DNA from: Streptomyces iakyrus | GTDB lineage: Bacteria; Actinomycetota; Actinomycetes; Streptomycetales; Streptomycetaceae | DNA: 42,180 nucleotides | Reading direction: 5' to 3' | NCBI RefSeq assembly: GCF_000717055.1 | Contig: NZ_JNXI01000039.1 | Span: 1 to 42,180, forward strand | Shown: positions 15,521-22,638 of the stretch, piece after piece | Position numbering within the stretch: the first letter of the stretch is position 1 | Layout: each line of letters begins with the position of its first letter | The notes under the pieces: generated by a model | Database searches by the model: none | What the model saw: only the letters and a program-made list of their open reading frames with translations | Told to the model about the DNA's origin: nothing | Program-made: the position numbers and the translations under genes

Positions 15521-16327
15521 GTGACCAACAGCCACAGCCGGATCGAGGATCCCCGCCCCCACGAGCTACCTCACTTTCAAGCGCTCCTGGACGGTACGGA
15601 CTGGGAGTCACTGGGCACCGTGCGCGGGACAGGCGAGTTTCTGCCGGCCGCGCTGGCGGGCATCCTCGACCCCGACCCGGCCGTCAGGGCGGCCGCCACC
15701 GACAGCGCGCTCAGGGCGGTGACCCACCAGAACACCATCTACGAAGCCACCGTGCCCATGGCGCTCTACGTCGCCGCCATCCTCAGCCACCCGGTCATCG
15801 CGGCAGGCAACTGTGGCCACGATGCCAACATTCGACCGCACCGCCCCACTCTTGTGAGACTGCTCAAGTGGCTCAGCGACACGGCGTATGACGCCGACGA
15901 CGAGTGCGCCGCCATCGGCGAGCGCTACTTCGGCAAGGGGTTCCTCGACGAGTACGGGGAGATGCGCGAGTTCCGGGACCTGCGCCCGGCGATCTTTTCC
16001 GGCGTCCAGCCGCTTCTCAGCCATGACAACGCGGGCGTACGCGACGGGGCCCTGATTGCTGCGATCCCCCTCGCAGAGCATCCTGGTCTCACCGCGCACC
16101 GGGCCGAACTGGTCGTCCACGCCCGTCGTCTGCTGGCCACCAGCACCGACCGCTACAACCGAGACCGCGTCCTGGCTGCGATGAAGGCATGGGGCCACGA
16201 CACCGGCGACCTGGAGAACGCGGACGACATCGCGGCCCGCGAGCGCTACGCGCGTTTCAAAGCGGAACGTGATTCCTGGGGGGCGACCGACGGGACAGGC
16301 GGCTACTCCGAAAACCCACCGTTCTGA
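15521..16327 (+). CDS. HEAT/ARM-like repeat protein, leaderless GTG start
   Basis: Predicted 268 residues from GTG 15521. There is no ribosome site, but TAGCCT (15508-15513) lies seven bases upstream, the position expected for a -10 box of a leaderless transcript. Helical repeats are visible: LAGILDPDPAVRAAATDSAL, HRPTLVRLLKWLSDTAYDAD, VQPLLSHDNAGVRDGALIAA, RAELVVHARRLLATSTDRYN. There is no catalytic motif, membrane segment or signal. Comparable HEAT proteins in Streptomyces are uncharacterised; some helical-repeat proteins act as antitoxin or immunity partners. It lies 192 bp upstream of, and in the same direction as, the membrane-anchored Nudix gene. Confidence 0.75.
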   Translation: MTNSHSRIEDPRPHELPHFQALLDGTDWESLGTVRGTGEFLPAALAGILDPDPAVRAAATDSALRAVTHQNTIYEATVPMALYVAAILSHPVIAAGNCGHDANIRPHRPTLVRLLKWLSDTAYDADDECAAIGERYFGKGFLDEYGEMREFRDLRPAIFSGVQPLLSHDNAGVRDGALIAAIPLAEHPGLTAHRAELVVHARRLLATSTDRYNRDRVLAAMKAWGHDTGDLENADDIAARERYARFKAERDSWGATDGTGGYSENPPF

Positions 16328-16505
16328 CTCCGCACCCCACCCCTGATCAGCCATGACGCCGAATCGTACGAGCCGGATCCCGGCCGGGGCAGCACCAGCG
16401 CGCACGAACCTCCCGCCCAAAGGCGCCACCAAATCCCTGCCGGTGCACCGGGGGATAGCGTCTACCGGAGGGCAGGCGAGAAAGCCACGGCAGCCGGTGA
16501 CCCCA

Positions 16506-16511
16506 TACGCT
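16506..16511 (+). promoter_or_regulatory. Putative -10 box for a leaderless transcript
   Basis: TACGCT eight bases before the GTG start at 16520, with no Shine-Dalgarno sequence between. No clear -35 box is seen. The arrangement mirrors that before 15521. Confidence 0.45.
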
Positions 16512-16519
16512 GCGGGCCT

Positions 16520-17632
16520 GTGAGCGGAATCGATCTTGTCAGCGGGATAGTCGGGGCCGTCTTCGGCATGGTCTTCGCGATATTGTTCCAACAGCCTCTT
16601 CAAGACGCCTGGTTCAAGATCCGGCGCCGATCCGCCACCGTGCGCAGCCTGACGTATCGTCCGGGCGGTTCCCCGCTCTCCACCTGGACGACCTTCTCGA
16701 TCGGGCCCCTGCACAAGTCGGCGCTCGTCGTCGAGGGCGACGGCGAACAGACCATTGCGCCGGAGTCGGTCCGGGTCCAGGTGCTGGAAGGGGAGGTGGC
16801 ACTGCCTGACGACATGGTGCCGTGGCGGGCGGAGATCAAGACGGCGGAACAGCAGGCCCAGACATCCGGCACCCGGATGCGCATCTGGAACGGCCCCCGA
16901 TACGCCGTCGAGGGCCTGGAGATCTCCCGCACCACGCTCGAGGAACACGCGGACGTCCGACTGCAGCTGCGCCCCACCGACTACTTCACCTTCCTCGCAG
17001 CGCAGCAGCTCGACCGCAGGCAGCCCGACGGGACCACCCTGCGCGAGCGCTACCTCGACCCCGACCGCCCCCTGGACGCTCCCGCATTCCTGCAGTGCAG
17101 CTTCGGCGTCAACATCGCCGTGGTCACCGCCGACCACCTGCTCGTCGTCAGCCGACGAGCCGACCACGTCCGCTCCGGGCCCGGCCTGTGGGGCTCCTCG
17201 GTGAACGAAGGCCTCTCCCGGCACATCGACTCGGCCGGCCGCAACGCACCCGACCTGCACGACGTCGCGCGGCGCGGCATACGCGAAGAACTCTCCCTGG
17301 AGCCGCACGAATACACACTCACCATGCTGGCCTTCGTCCTGGACGTCGAACGCCGGCAGTGGAGCGCCCACTTCACCGCACACCTCGCCGGCCTGACCGG
17401 CCAGGCCCTGCGCTCGCGCATCGCACGCGGCGTCGCGGACCGGTGGGAGCACCAGAGCATCGAGTACGTGCCGTTCCGCCCCGCGGACGTGGTTCGCCAC
17501 CTCCTGCGCCCGGACCGCATCCATCGCTGGGCCCCGGTCACCCCCGCCCTGTTCCACCTGGCCCTGGTGCACACCCACGGCCGCAGCGCCGTGGAACGAG
17601 CCGAGACCCAAGCCATCCGCCGCCTGCGCTAA
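16520..17632 (+). CDS. Membrane-anchored Nudix-like protein, stop codon at an IS junction
   Basis: Predicted 370 residues. Residues 3-25 (GIDLVSGIVGAVFGMVFAIL) form one transmembrane helix. A beta-rich middle domain (about 40-180) is of unknown type (VRSLTYRPGGSP, ALVVEGDGEQTIAP). The C-terminal part resembles a Nudix domain: INIAV-like strand, GLWGSSVNEGLSRHIDSAG, then HDVARRGIREELSLEP, which contains the REELxLE part of the Nudix box. The leading Gly/Glu of the box is not standard, so catalysis is uncertain. The substrate would be a nucleoside-diphosphate-linked compound if active. The start is probably leaderless. TAA (17630-17632) overlaps the outermost base pairs of an IS, so the natural C-terminus may have been longer. 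Confidence 0.65.
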   Translation: MSGIDLVSGIVGAVFGMVFAILFQQPLQDAWFKIRRRSATVRSLTYRPGGSPLSTWTTFSIGPLHKSALVVEGDGEQTIAPESVRVQVLEGEVALPDDMVPWRAEIKTAEQQAQTSGTRMRIWNGPRYAVEGLEISRTTLEEHADVRLQLRPTDYFTFLAAQQLDRRQPDGTTLRERYLDPDRPLDAPAFLQCSFGVNIAVVTADHLLVVSRRADHVRSGPGLWGSSVNEGLSRHIDSAGRNAPDLHDVARRGIREELSLEPHEYTLTMLAFVLDVERRQWSAHFTAHLAGLTGQALRSRIARGVADRWEHQSIEYVPFRPADVVRHLLRPDRIHRWAPVTPALFHLALVHTHGRSAVERAETQAIRRLR

Positions 17633-18684
17633 CGAGTTCGTGCACGGTAGGCGGTGAGACGTCGAGTTCTCGATCGTCGATCATGGTCGTGTGGGGAGGA
17701 ACGCGTCTCCTGCAGTGATCATCAGTGACCGGAGGATCACCGGTGGCTCGGCGAACGTGATCGCTGAACCCGTCACCGACCTTGGGCCGTTGCGGCACGA
17801 ACGACACCAGGCCAAACTCGCGTCCAGGCCGCGGAAGCGGGCTGTGGGCGCGGGTGCGAAGCACCGGCTGGTGTCCGTCGACCGGCTCTTGGCGACGCTC
17901 GTGCATCTGCGTCATACCGTCACTCATGACGTGCTGGCCTGCTGGTTCGGCGTGGACCGCTCCACCATCACCCGTGCCATCGGCGAGGTGCAGCCCTGCT
18001 CGCCGAGCGCGGGTGCACCGTCAGTCCAGGTGTACGGCTGCGGACCCTGCCCGAGGTCGTCGACCACCTCGGCTCAAGCGGGACGACCGGCATCATCGAC
18101 GGAACCGGGACCCGCGTCAGGCGCCCAGCCGCCGGCCGCAGAGACCGGGACAAGTTCATCTCCGGCAAGAGCAAGCAGAACGCCGTCAAGACCATGATCG
18201 TCACGGACGGCGACGGCCGCGTCCTCTACTGCAGCCCGGCTCAGCACGGCAGCTGCGCAGACATCACCCACTCCCGCCACTTAGGGCTGGTCAGGCTCCT
18301 CGCCGACGGTTCCGCCGTGGAGATCCTCGCCGATGCCGGATACCAGGTGCCTGGGCGCCCAGACCGGCGGACGTGTGGTCACACCTCCGCACCGCAAGTC
18401 CAAGAAGAACGTCCCGGACTGGTACGAGAAATGCACGAGTGGCAACGCAAGGCGCACTCCTCACGACGCATCCGGGTCGAGCACGGCATCGCGCACATGA
18501 AGAACTGGCGTGTCCTGGCCCGCCATCTCGGCCGCCGCGAGCACATGAGCGACATCATCCAAGCCGTCGCCAGCCTGCTGTCCCACCAGCAGACCGCGGA
18601 CCTGACGTCGGCACGGCAGATGTGAACACCGAGTCCCGCCGCCATCCTCGACGCCTCACCGCTTACCGTGCACGAGCTCGTTAG
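17629..18684. mobile_element. Degenerate IS5-type element with about 34-bp inverted ends
   Basis: The left end starts CTAACGAGTTCGTGCACGGT at 17629 and the right end, inverted, starts CTAACGAGCTCGTGCACGGT at 18684. About 31 of 34 bases match. The element encloses one frameshifted transposase on the plus strand. Confidence 0.75.
17691..18625 (+). pseudogene. IS5-type transposase with several frameshifts
   Basis: The N-terminal part is in one frame (GAKHRLVSVDRLLATLVHLR, VTHDVLACWFGVDRSTITRA). After about 18000 homology continues in another frame (VSPGVRLRTLPEVVDHL), then MIVTDGDGRVLYCSPAQHGS and VEILADAGYQ. After about 18350 another shift gives HRKSKKNVPDWYE, and the last frame reads RIRVEHGIAHMKNWRVLARH. 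The three catalytic acidic regions can still be recognised, but at least three indels inactivate the gene. Confidence 0.8.
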
Positions 18685-18762
18685 GCCGTTTATCGGAAGT
18701 GCTGTTAGCGGAGCTAAACGAGGGTTGCGTTTCAGGGTGCGGTGCTCGGGGCGGGCTGAGAC

Positions 18763-19060
18763 TCAGTCACCGGACCGTTCCAGGAGGCCGGCGAGGCTAT
18801 GGTTGGCCCCGGGCGGGATGGCGTGCGGAAGCGCGTGATGGGACACATCCGGCAGCACGGTCGTTGCGACGCGTGGCAGCAGCGCCTCGGCGCGGGCGGC
18901 CACCTTGGAGGGGCCATGGGTCCTGCTGCTTCCGGCGAGGAGCAACAGGACCGGCAGGTCCAGGCCGCGCAGGGCGTCCGGTGCCGGGCGCGGCCCGGTT
19001 ACGGGTCGGATCGAGGTGGCCGCCCCTGCCCAACGGGCGGCGGCCCGGCGACCGTGTCTG
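18763..19060 (-). pseudogene. Alpha/beta-hydrolase C-terminal remnant
   Basis: On the minus strand the frame ending at 18763 reads ALRGLDLPVLLLLAGSSRTH, then VAARAEALLPRVATTVLPDV and SHHALPHAIPPGANHSLAGL. This is the C-terminal third of an alpha/beta hydrolase: the strand before the acidic residue and the catalytic-His region. The N-terminal part with the nucleophile is missing upstream. The rest of 18685-19252 shows nothing else convincing. Confidence 0.5.
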
Positions 19061-19252
19061 CGCCACCTCGTCCTCGACGGCCAGGGCGGGCGGCTCGGAT
19101 GAAGTAGGAAACACCACCAGCGGCTGACGGAATCAAGCTTGAGAGCAACTGCGTATGACCCGGGCTGGTGACCCCGTCGCGGCCAAGCGGCAGGTCACCA
19201 GCCCGTTCTGCGTGGGGCGCGCGCCAATCACCTGCGCACATGGCTTCGTGAA

Positions 19253-19468
19253 CGAGGTATCCGCCACCGCATCGCGCGCAAGGGCATCGAGCCAAACACT
19301 CGGCTCGGCCGACACCGCTGGGTGGTCGAGAGAACCGCTTCTTGGCTTGCCGGATGCCGACGCCTGCACCGCCGCTACGAACGGAAGCCGGAACACTTCC
19401 TCGCATTCGTCGGCGTGCCGGCGCTTCTGATCGGATACCGCCGTTTGACCAAGAAGGTCAAGGCCTGA
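19253..19468 (+). pseudogene. IS5-family transposase, last 71 residues
   Basis: The frame reads RGIRHRIARKGIEPNTRLGR, HRWVVERTASWLAGCRRLHR, RYERKPEHFLAFVGVPALLI and GYRRLTKKVKA, then a stop at 19466. It contains the catalytic Glu in RWVVERT and the conserved C-terminus. Everything upstream is lost. Confidence 0.75.
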
Positions 19469-19814
19469 GCCGATTCTGCTGAGGATCGAAGCACACCAGC
19501 CCCATCGACGCCGCGAGGGCCGCTGCCCAGGCAGAGACTTCCTCAGCCCTGCTCCAGCTCATCGCGAAGTAGACGAGCGGGCCACCGGCCCCGCCGAGCA
19601 ACGGCCCAGCTGCCCACGGCGAGGCGTCCTCCACGTCCTCAGTCACGTCACCCCACCGCTCCACAAGCGCGGCAACGTAAGCCGTGATGCGCTCGGTCGG
19701 GGGATCGCACACCTCTGTCTCCAGGTAGCGCTCGAAGAGGTCCGTGAAGACCCGACCGGCCGTCCTGTCATTGGCCGGCCACTCTCCGTCCCACACGGCC
19801 AGGTCGTAACTCAT
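19458..19814 (-). CDS. Small acidic protein, possible immunity-type
   Basis: Predicted 118 residues from ATG 19814; the frame extends upstream but MSYDLAVWDGEWPANDR is the conserved opening of this family. It continues VFTDLFERYLETEVCDPPTE, YVAALVERWGDVTEDVEDAS and a tail AAALAASMGLVCFDPQQNRL. It is acidic and cytoplasmic with no catalytic motif. Families with the SYDLAVWE opening are widespread in Streptomyces as solitary hypothetical genes. Their size and acidity resemble immunity proteins of polymorphic toxins, which is inference only. The last codons overlap the neighbouring transposase relic by 11 bp. Confidence 0.7.
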   Translation of the reverse strand: MSYDLAVWDGEWPANDRTAGRVFTDLFERYLETEVCDPPTERITAYVAALVERWGDVTEDVEDASPWAAGPLLGGAGGPLVYFAMSWSRAEEVSAWAAALAASMGLVCFDPQQNRLRP

Positions 19815-19940
19815 ACCCGACACTCTCACACCGCAACACACGCTGACGCCGCCAGGCGCCAAAGGAAACGAGGTCTATGGCCCGGAACCACTGGCCGACC
19901 CGTCATATGATCTTTCGACCGTGACGGGGAGGGCGAACTC

Positions 19941-20378
19941 ATGGCGCGTAGCGAGAAGCGCGGCCGGAGAAAACGAGCGGATGGCGAGGAGGACGAAGGA
20001 TGCTGCGCGGGGACGCTCGACACTCTGGCCCACCCGTGCTGTTGCGGTAGCGTGTCGCAGGCGGCCATGCTGCTCGCCGTCGTCCGCCCTGCACTCACGG
20101 CCGCCGACTACTCCACTGACCCCGCCGCGCCCCCTCCGGGCGGGCGGGTGTCCGCCTCGATGTACCGGGCCGTACGCCACTACCGTGTCGAGGTCAGCCC
20201 CACTCGGCCAGCCTGCTGCCCATACACCCCGACCTGCTCCACCTATGCAGTGCAGGCGCTCCACCGCCATGGCGCCCTACGCGGCGGCTGGCTAATACTG
20301 ACCCGTCTGCTGCGTTGCCGGCCGGGTGCTGCCCACCGCCGGGGCTTCCAGGACCCGGTGCCGCCGGGCCGCGGCTGA
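19941..20378 (+). CDS. yidD: YidD-like membrane protein insertion efficiency factor (orphan paralogue)
   Basis: Predicted 145 residues, GGGGAGG upstream of ATG 19941. The YidD core is unmistakable from about residue 78: YRVEVSPTRPACCPYTPTCS, TYAVQALHRHGALRGGWLIL, TRLLRCRPGAAHRRGF, DPVPP. The family helps YidC/Sec insert membrane proteins and is normally encoded next to rnpA and yidC near the origin. Here it is alone. The N-terminal 75 residues are an unusual Arg/Lys- then Cys-rich extension (EDEGCCAGTLDTLAHPCCCG). The last glycine-glycine pair of the usual GGxDPVP is partly changed (RGFQDPVP). TATGAT at 19906-19911 is a possible -10 box. Confidence 0.85.
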   Translation: MARSEKRGRRKRADGEEDEGCCAGTLDTLAHPCCCGSVSQAAMLLAVVRPALTAADYSTDPAAPPPGGRVSASMYRAVRHYRVEVSPTRPACCPYTPTCSTYAVQALHRHGALRGGWLILTRLLRCRPGAAHRRGFQDPVPPGRG

Positions 20379-20393
20379 CCGCCACCCTCACGT

Positions 20394-20428
20394 CCGCCTG
20401 CCCGTCCGCCCGGCACCGGGGCAGGCGG
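20394..20428 (+). terminator. Inverted repeat after yidD
   Basis: CCGCCTGCCC (20394-20403) pairs with GGGCAGGCGG (20419-20428) around a 15-nt loop, 16 bp after the stop codon. There is no T-tract, as is common for GC-rich actinobacterial terminators. Confidence 0.5.
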
Positions 20429-20503
20429 GACCCAGGGCCTAACCAGCTCTAACAAAAACGGTTGATCATGTGACTGTCAGATGGATCGTTCGTTGATGAG
20501 GGC

Positions 20504-21059
20504 ATGGGGAAGCGTCAGTCGCGGCCGTGGACGGGTCGGACGAACTGTGGTCGCTCATTGAGCCGTTGCTGCCAGAACCACCTCCGAAGCAGGTCGAGGG
20601 CCGGCCGCGGGTGCCGGACCGGCAGGCCCTGTGCGGCATCCTGTTCGTTCTGCACACTGGCATCCAGTGGGAGTACCTCCCACAGGAGTTCGGCTTCGGT
20701 TCGGGCATAACCTGCTGGCGCCGCCTGGCCGCCTGGAACGAGGCAGGCGTCTGGGATCAGCTCCACCAGCTGCTGCTGAACACGCTGCGGTCGAAGAACC
20801 AACTGGACTGGTCGCGGACGGCGATCGACTCCTCCCACGTCCAGGCTGCACGCAGGGGCCCAAAAGCGGGCCCAGCCCGGTCGACCGCGCACGACCGGGC
20901 AGCAAACACCACGTCATCACCGACGGCCAAGGGATCCCGCTCGCGGTGTCGCTGACTGGTGGAAACCGCAACGACGTCACCCAACTGCTGCCACTGCTGG
21001 ACAAGATTCCACCCGTCGCTGGGGTGGTCGGCCGGCCGCGCAGGCGGCCCGACATGCTC
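20504..21059 (+). pseudogene. IS5-family transposase, frameshifted and truncated
   Basis: ATG 20504 opens MGKRQSRPW. After an early one-base shift the frame reads DELWSLIEPLLPEPPPKQVE, RQALCGILFVLHTGIQWEYL, WDQLHQLLLNTLRSKNQLDW and the catalytic AIDSSHVQAARRG. Near 20870 it shifts again to KHHVITDGQGIPLAVSLTGG, NRNDVTQLLPLLDKIPPV, RPRRRPDMLFA. There homology stops, before the second catalytic Asp. The left end (20463-20503) resembles the one at 42.1 kb. Confidence 0.8.
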
Positions 21060-21433
21060 TTCGCGGGGAGAGCCGCGTCGGTTGTCCTCGTCCCGATTCT
21101 CGTGGCCCTCGGCCTCGTTCTCACCGCCGTCGTGCTCTGCAAGACCCGCTACGAGGAGGATGCGCTCGGCGATCCCGAGGGCGCGGGCCTGTACATGAGG
21201 TCAGTGCAGGGGCTTTGCGCCAACAGGGGTGGGGAGACGTAGGTGGGTTGGCGCTTGTTCGCGCGGGCGAGTGCACGCTGCGTGGCCTTCGCGCTCATAT
21301 GGCCTCGATGTGCGGCTGCACGCCGACAACCTCGCCGGGACCGCAGGCGACGTCCGCCGCGCCTTCGAGTGGCTCTCGACCACCGCGGCCGCCGCGCAGC
21401 GCACTGGGTCGAGTGACGGCGCACCCCGCCGCA
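21060..21433. other. Junction region after the truncated transposase
   Basis: The transposase frame stays open for 60 more codons and encodes one hydrophobic helix (ASVVLVPILVALGLVLTAVV) plus an acidic tail (KTRYEEDALGDPEGAG), probably the scrap of a membrane protein. From about 21300 a plus-strand frame reads LHADNLAGTAGDVRRAFEWL, which looks protein-like but has no start or recognised family. Confidence 0.35.
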
Positions 21434-21691
21434 TCAGTCCTCCTCGTCGTCCCCGAAGGAGAAGTAGACCCTCAGTCCGTAAGGCTCGTCCTCACCGTGA
21501 AAGACCTTCCACGAGGTGTCGATCACGTTGATCTCCACACTGTCGTAACCCGCAAGCCATCGGGCGGCCTTTGCGAAGGGCTCCGTCGGATTGTCGCTGG
21601 TGAACAGCATCGAAGCCATCGGCTGGACCGGGTCGACATCCCAATCCAGGTCGCTGGGAACGAGCAGACAAGTATCCGGGTCGTGCTTCAT
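21434..21691 (-). CDS. Small acidic protein of unknown function
   Basis: Predicted 85 residues, very acidic, ending in GDDEED. AAGGGG lies a good distance before ATG 21691. The sequence (DTCLLVPSDLDWDVDPVQPM, FAKAARWLAGYDSVEINVID, DEPYGLRVYFSFG) has an alternating hydrophobic pattern of a compact beta/alpha fold. There is no signal peptide, membrane segment or recognised family. Isolated between IS relics. Confidence 0.65.
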   Translation of the reverse strand: MKHDPDTCLLVPSDLDWDVDPVQPMASMLFTSDNPTEPFAKAARWLAGYDSVEINVIDTSWKVFHGEDEPYGLRVYFSFGDDEED

Positions 21692-21819
21692 GCGTACCCC
21701 TTTTGCGTGCTGTGCCGACGTCGCTACCTAGGACGCAGGCAGGCGGACGGGGGTTGATCAGGGACAGGAAGCTCCGGTATGTGATGCGGTCGGCTGTCTA
21801 TCCCTCGGACTTCATCATG

Positions 21820-22190
21820 TGATGTCGGGTTGCGCCAGGAAATGGTGGTCTCGCCGGTGAGGCGGCATGCCATCAGGTCGGTCAGGCGAGGTGGACCATG
21901 GCTTCGGAGCGGGCGGGAAGGGTCTCGTAGGCGCGGGGCGAGACGCCGGTGGAGCATCAGCCAGCGGTACGTCCGCTCCACCGCCCACCGCTTGGGTAAG
22001 GCGTGAATCCCCTGGTCCCGGGCTTGCGGGCGGCGTTTTCCATGTCGATGCCGGCAACCTGGTCGAGCAGCTCGGTGCCGGCCACGGTGTCCTGGACACT
22101 GGCCGCGGTGACCAGCACCGCGAGAAGCAGGCTGAGCGTGTCGGTTCGACGACGCACACCGGTACGTCGCCGACCCGCTCGCCGGCATGG
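21820..22190 (-). pseudogene. IS5-family transposase, C-terminal relic
   Basis: On the minus strand one frame reads TDTLSLLLAVLVTAASVQDT, AGTELLDQVAG and a second GIHALPKRWAVERTYRWLML, HRRLAPRLRDPSRPL, LTDLMACRLTGETTISWR. These are the middle and C-terminal parts of an IS5 transposase. The N-terminus and the second catalytic Asp region are missing, and the frames are out of register. Confidence 0.75.
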
Positions 22191-22194
22191 ACGC

Positions 22195-22552
22195 CCGGTG
22201 GGTACGACCTGGGCGACGACCACCGGTTCGTCGGCACCCTGTGCCCGGACATGAAGTTGACGCTGGAGCGGCCCGACCCGGACGTCGACATCGCGGTGAA
22301 CCGGTCGGCGAACCTGCTGCGTGAGGGGCGTGGGCTCCTGCTCGGCCTCGTCGACCGCGCCGAGGCCCGCGGCGCCACGGCCGCCTGGACCGGACGGGTC
22401 AACACCCTCACCGCCCGCACGGATCGGGTGGACCTCGACGCGTTGCTCATCCGGCCCGACGGCTGTGTCGCCCGGGCCCGCTCACCGGGCAGGACCGCGA
22501 CGCCACCACGCTGGTGCGTGCACTGGGCACATCGTTCGGCCAACCGGCCTGA
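22195..22552 (+). pseudogene. FAD-dependent monooxygenase, C-terminal fragment, frameshifted
   Basis: The plus strand reads YDLGDDHRFVGTLCPDMKLT, LLREGRGLLLGLVDRAEARG, ARTDRVDLDALLIRPDGCVA. After a shift near 22478 it reads DRDATTLVRALGTSFGQPA and stops. This is the thioredoxin-like C-terminal domain of aromatic-hydroxylase-type FAD monooxygenases (the LLIRPDGxVAW motif). The FAD-binding and catalytic domains are absent, presumably lost when the adjacent IS inserted. Confidence 0.65.
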
Positions 22553-22638
22553 GCACCGCATTAACAGTCGTCTCAGGTTCGCTCAGTAGGAAGTCGGCAT
22601 CCAGATAAGCGATGCAACCCGTATGTAGGAGGCTGGTG

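Noticed and set aside
15608..17611. A 667-codon open frame on the minus strand opposite the HEAT and Nudix genes
   Set aside because: It is exactly antisense to two genes with good domain structure. Its Gly/Val/Arg/Gln-rich composition has no domain, as expected from the complementary frame of high-GC coding DNA.
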